Below, piece by piece: positions 58,861-64,000 of a stretch of 64,000 nucleotides of DNA; position 1 is the first letter of the stretch, and each line of letters begins with the position of its first letter. Below the pieces are notes generated by a model. The model saw only the letters and a list, made by a program, of their open reading frames with translations, was not told where the DNA came from and ran no database searches. The position numbers were made by a program, and so were the translations under genes. The DNA comes from Gorsachius magnificus (taxonomy: Eukaryota; Chordata; Aves; Pelecaniformes; Ardeidae), in the NCBI GenBank assembly GCA_034008185.1, contig CM067084.1:61766599-61830598 (forward strand). The letters run 5' to 3'.

Positions 58861-61800
58861 CAACACAAAATATAATCATGATAATTAATATGGAAAATAT
58901 GGAAAAGAATAAAAAGATGGTAAATTTATGGCAAGATGAGGTAACTTTCTAAGTAAAGTATATAGTTTTAGAATAATTTTGCAGTTTCTACAAAGAGCAT
59001 GTTTATTCAGCTACCATTGTGATCCCCGGCAGCCTTTAGTCAATGAATCACTGTAAAATCCATTGCAATCAATCTTTTTATGCACTTTTGCTCTTTTATG
59101 GCTAAAGAAGTCTTTTTGCTCAAGACCAGCAAAGCTACCTATATATATTATATACAAAATGTGAGAGGTGTTGTGCAAATCTATCTATCTATCCATCTAT
59201 CTATCTACCTGTGTGCGTGCATATATACTTATATATATATTTATAGACATATATATTTATATGCATGTCCACATACCCACACATCCCATAAGCTTGTTAT
59301 TGCTACAACATTTTTTTTTTTATAACTACAATATTTCTATACATTCTTGAGTCAGGAAATATGCATTCTTGAAATACCTTCATTTAGGTGTTCTAGTATA
59401 CAAACTGCCAATAGAAGACCTTTTTTCTTTTTCTTTTAGCAGAATATAGAGTCAAGAACGAATTTGAGAGAGAGCTCCTATGTAATCCACATGTAGTGAA
59501 TTAAAACTCCTGTAAAACTTCAAGTCCTGTTTTTAATGCAATATGTAGGTTAGAATTAATAAGCTTTTATATTAAACTACAAATTTCACTGTCATTCTGT
59601 AGTTTCATAGTCAATAATATAAACAATTTTATTTCTTCAAAGTGGAATATCAGCAAAAAGCAAACAGTTATAATAAATATAGTGAAAAATGTCTGTCCTG
59701 TTCTGCTCCTTTTAGGACCTTTGGGTGGTGGAAAAAGCACGTTGTGGAATCCATGTCATCCTTCCCAGCAGCTCATCCTGAAAAGTGCATGTAGGGTCCT
59801 GGAGAAGTTATATGGGAAAGAAAGAAGGAGACATCATTCCACTCAATTTTACTATGTATATAGCAATGTATATATCAGAAAACCTACTGAGGAACTTTGC
59901 AGGTCAGAGTCTAACACATGATGATTTGAGCTGTGTTCTAATAAGGCAGTAGGAATAAGTGGTAGAAATCTCTGAACCACAAACTAGGAATTTGCAAGCC
60001 AGAACTCCTACCCATCTCTGGAAGGTGGCACACTCTATATTTAAAGTACATGTGCTACAGATTACAGACTGCTATTATTTTAAAGAATATTTTACATTTC
60101 ATTTTTTTAAGTCTTGCTACCACTTTTATTTTGGTTTAAAAGCAGGGGACCAGGTGTTTAGATTTTTTGTTTGCTACTAGTGCAGTCTTTAAATAAATGA
60201 TTGGGAACAACAAATTAATTAATCTTAATTAACTAATGATTGAATATATAATTTTTACTTTCAAGAACTTGACCAAAAATCAATATTTGAGCCTTGTGAA
60301 TGAAAAAATCTTCAACATAGAAATTACATATCACTCAAAGAGGTTAAAGCTTTAGGGATTTGTTTGTTTATTTGCTTGCTTGTTTTTGAGGAAGGGGCAT
60401 ATGGAAATCTTACTTTTTCTGAACAAATTAAAATATTTATATCTCTGGACATTGTGAGAATGTATAAGCAAGCAACTGATGTCTCAGTTTAAACTTAACT
60501 TTTGCTTTGTGTGCCAGAGAAATCTATAATAAATAGCATAAGCTGTCAAGTTTACATTTCATCCATTTATAAGATTACATGTTTGTTTATTTTTTCTCTG
60601 GAAGGGTAGATGGGTAAATCATATTAAAGCCATACCCGACTGTCATCCAGCAAAACCACTCTTCTAGTTATGTAGCTTATTTTTCTCTTACCTCTTTGAA
60701 TGAGTTTCAATGTCTAATAAAACTTTATTTACTGGGAGTGCCAAAAAATGAGTCAATAAATTTATTGAGCAAGATCTGAAAGAGAAATGTCAAAGATGAA
60801 TAAATCTTAGCACAGTGTTTACTTTATAATTGTATTTTTTCATGGAATTCAATTCCTCTGTAGACTTTGAAGCATAACAGCAGCAAAAAAGTGCAGTCAG
60901 AATACCCAAGATGAAAAAATGTAAAATAATTAACTTAGTTTTAGACTAATAAATAACTGCAAACATTATGAATGTTGTGAGTATTTAATAAAATACATCT
61001 ACTGTACTACAGTCTTAATTCTAGTCTGTTCAGCTCCATCCATACCTTTTTGGAAGAAGTTTTTTCTTTCTTTTCATTTTTATAGCCAAATTATTCATCC
61101 TGAATAACCCTCTTGCCCCTGTATGGCTTAGGTTTCTTTAGTGCATTTCATTTATATTGTACCATAGGCAGTAAAGTCAAAGCTGGAACATAATGCCTTT
61201 AGTCCAAGCTACAAATAAAAGTAAGTTTTATATTCTGCTATGACAACTTTGATAAAATCATTCAATTCCTGATGATTTTGAAGAAACAATGGTTTCTGGG
61301 ATACAAACACACATGTTTTCACTCCCTATTTTAACCACAAATCCTCCTACTTCATTTGATATAAGCAAATTATCATTTTGACCTTCCTCTGCAGAGTTGT
61401 GATTTATTCGTTCATCAAACTTACTACATTATCATCTGTGATTACTCTGCATACATACTATGCACTACACACAGTGGGCACCTGCTTTTCCAGACATCCT
61501 GGATGCACACAGACAAGCCTCAAAATCTTCCTGGACAGCAGAAAGGATATGTATGAACCCTTGCCACTGGTGTCTGCAATACAGCTGCTGTAATTATAGT
61601 GAGATCTAGACACGTTTGAGTTAGCAACTAAGAAAACCTGTCAAATGTAATGCTTGAGTCAGTAGCTTTCACTGGACTTTGATGTTGTGAGAACTCAAGT
61701 TATCTAGCTAAGAATTAATGCAGATAGATTTGCATTACACAAATCATGGTGACGACTGCAGTATAGACATGATTTGTTACTGTTCAGTGCTTTTTACATG

Positions 61801-64000
61801 GTCTTAGTCTCAGCAATTCCCATTACAGTGCCCACATACTAAGTGCAAGCTAGGATTAATGAATTCTCAGCTGCAAAATATCTCAGGCTCAAAATGATAA
61901 GTGTTTGACAGCTTGTAGATAGGCAACATTGAAACTCTGTTATCTGACCCTCCAGCTCTTCTTGCTTCTTTGGTCCAAAAAGATGGAATATTAGAAAGTA
62001 AAACAGGAGTATTGATGGATCTTTCCTACAGGCACAATGAAATTCTATTCTTGACTGAGCTTTGTAAGGGCAATAATTACAACATTATAGCTCACAAAAT
62101 ATTTAAGCATAGATTTTAAATCAGTCACACATACAGCAAAAGGAAGTCTTTGACTTCAGTCATGAGAAAGATCAGAAATACATTTCCAACCTACACTTTT
62201 TGCTGGGGTTCAAATACATCTAAGAGGAGGATATAGATAGGTACACTACTGTGTCATCACTGATCAACCTTACCAGTTTTTGCTCCCTAGAATGAGGCCA
62301 ATTTAGACACAACATAAAAATAAACATAATAATAAGACTAACACAATTTAATTTCCAATTGCTTTAACAAATAAAATAATACCTCCTTTAAAAAGTGAGG
62401 GAATATGGTGGATTTTTTATGCAGGACTTCTTGAAGTAAACAAAATAAAGGAATTATTCTTTATTGGAATGTATGCTATTACATATATAGAAGTGCTGAA
62501 AGAAGATGAATGAAAACAATTAAGTAGTGTAAATTTTACATGGGACTGCAAAGGGATATCAGAAACTACCCTTCCCTGCTGTTGTTAATATGGGCCTATC
62601 AACTGATAAAGTATTTCAGCTGAAATCATGGGACAAAATGGGTGAGATCCTTATCAAAATAGGAGAGCTGCCTGTTTTTCAACTACCTGGATTTCTGTCT
62701 TAGTCTGACAGGTGAAACTGTGAATAAACTTTAATAATTTGCCATATGCCCTACTTCTTAAGACAGTTATTCTTGAGTAGCTAATATTTTTATTCTAATG
62801 GATCAGTACTCTTTTTTCAAAACTGTTTTAACTGTATTATGACCTTCTTGTCAACAATATAATAGCATACGATCTGCTATGAATGCTTACAGACTCATCA
62901 TGCTTCATGATTCACCGTTTCTGAACTTCTGTTTGAGAGCCACTTTATTAGGGTTAGCTGTAATCTCCTCTGCATCTCAGTGTTATTCCACATGCTCTAC
63001 AGTACCTGTAATATTAAATTTCAGGTTCATTTGCAGCTGAATATTAGAATAATAGCTTCAGATAACTCATAATATTTAAGTCTTAGCTCTATATTGACTT
63101 ATTTACGGTCAACATTTAGACCTTTAAAGGGTATTTTTGTATGAATAAAATATTCCTTGACACAAATCAGATACAGAGATGTAGTCTTGCATCTAAAAAA
63201 AAAACCAACAAAAAAACATATTCTTGAATACAGTGAGAACAGTGGAGCTATATTGCTCAAAAATCCACAGCTATGGTATCATCACACTTCAATCTCAAAC
63301 ACTTTTCTTTCTGATACCTTGAATCGTTATGCTCACAAATCCTTCTCCAGGATATACAGGAATTAATGACTCCGAGGTTAACAACCAGGGAAATTTCTAG
63401 CCTACATTTTTTGCTGCTGGACAGCTCTGGGCAGTAGTTGCATCCCTGATAACCTTTGCTCATGGCTTTCTTTCTCTCTTCACTTATGATGACAGGCTTA
63501 AAAATGAGATAAAGATTCATTACCGATTATACTTCCACCTTCCTGTTGCTACCAAATATAAAAGTCAAATTCCATGTAGGAAAATTTCATTTCCTGCAAT
63601 GGGACTGGGCGTTATTTTAGGTGGTAGTGCAAATTAAAATATTAGAGGTTTTGATTGCTCCTTTTGTTTAGCATGGCATGTTTTAAAAAGCTCTGTAATT
63701 ATTCTATTTTTAAAATTCATCCTCTGTATGCAGCCATTATAACACTTCAGCATTCAAAATCTGTGAAGATCAGATAGATGTTTTAATATTAGTGCATTAC
63801 TATTTTTAAATCCATAAATCACCAGCACTCATTAGAGAAACATGTCTATGTAATCACACTCAGTTGTTAACAGCCTGGTTTTATCCCTCAAATGTAATAT
63901 TTTTATTTGCATTTGAATTAAGCAAAATATCTTTTAGGTACAACTTCCTTACTTACCTCTGTGAATTGTTAGAACAAAAAGAATATCAATTCTATAGTAG
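58861..64000. other. Unannotated AT-rich DNA with simple repeats
   Basis: Holds the microsatellite cluster at 59179-59262 and otherwise only short open frames. One at 59682-59921 has a Walker-A-like GPLGGGKSTL, judged accidental. No gene is recognised to the end of the window. Confidence 0.6.
59179..59262. repeat. Compound microsatellite (ATCT)n then TA-rich
   Basis: About seven ATCT units with a CCAT interruption, followed after GTGTGCGTGC by ATATATACTTATATATATAT and further TA-rich sequence. Confidence 0.9.

Noticed and set aside
59682..59921. 79-codon frame with GPLGGGKSTL, resembling a Walker A nucleotide-binding loop
   Set aside because: No Walker B or other ATPase motif follows, the frame is short, and a ten-residue match is expected by chance in a window of this size.

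Overview
The window is AT-rich, gene-poor vertebrate DNA, almost certainly avian. The evidence is the repeat content: many CR1 (chicken repeat 1) LINEs, several ending in the CR1 signature of tandem ATTCTATG octamers, plus solo LTRs that start TGT(T/C)GTGGTTTA and end CCAGGACA, a type I know from bird genomes. I found no convincing host exon, tRNA, rRNA, CRISPR array or bacterial-style gene. Every long open frame lies inside a CR1 or an LTR.

Layout. 130-1215 is an old solo LTR with a 5-bp target-site duplication (TSD). About 2757-4713 is a decayed CR1 on the + strand. 5742-6533 is a 5'-truncated CR1 on the - strand with one frameshift. 6630-8498 is a very young 5'-truncated CR1 on the + strand with an unbroken reverse transcriptase frame. 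Older CR1 pieces follow at about 11428, 12437 and 14009. 15169-19597 is an almost full-length young CR1 on the - strand with both ORFs; over the shared 1.87 kb it is nearly identical to the 6630-8498 copy. About 25850-27292 is a CR1 with its reverse transcriptase region deleted. CR1 3' tails lie at 28312, 28400, 32384 and 34288. The second half holds three related solo LTRs (44564 and 47516 on +, 52634 on -), an ancient CR1 at 45330-46935, an ancient CR1 reverse transcriptase fragment at 58240-58860, and simple repeats. The rest is unannotated AT-rich DNA, possibly intergenic or within a very long intron.

Working parts. The only coding machinery is that of the young CR1. Its ORF1 has a Cys-rich coiled-coil N-terminus and an SGNH-esterase-like domain. 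Its ORF2 has an apurinic-type endonuclease followed by reverse transcriptase. In the 15169-19597 copy, ORF2 is open for 1021 codons except for one in-frame TGA, and ORF1 ends about 30 codons early. Both young copies share a frameshift near the ORF2 C-terminus, which suggests their source element already carried it.

The most notable observation is the pair of nearly identical young CR1 copies in inverted orientation 6.7 kb apart. I found no new gene system; the window looks like an ordinary repeat-bearing stretch with signs of recent CR1 activity.
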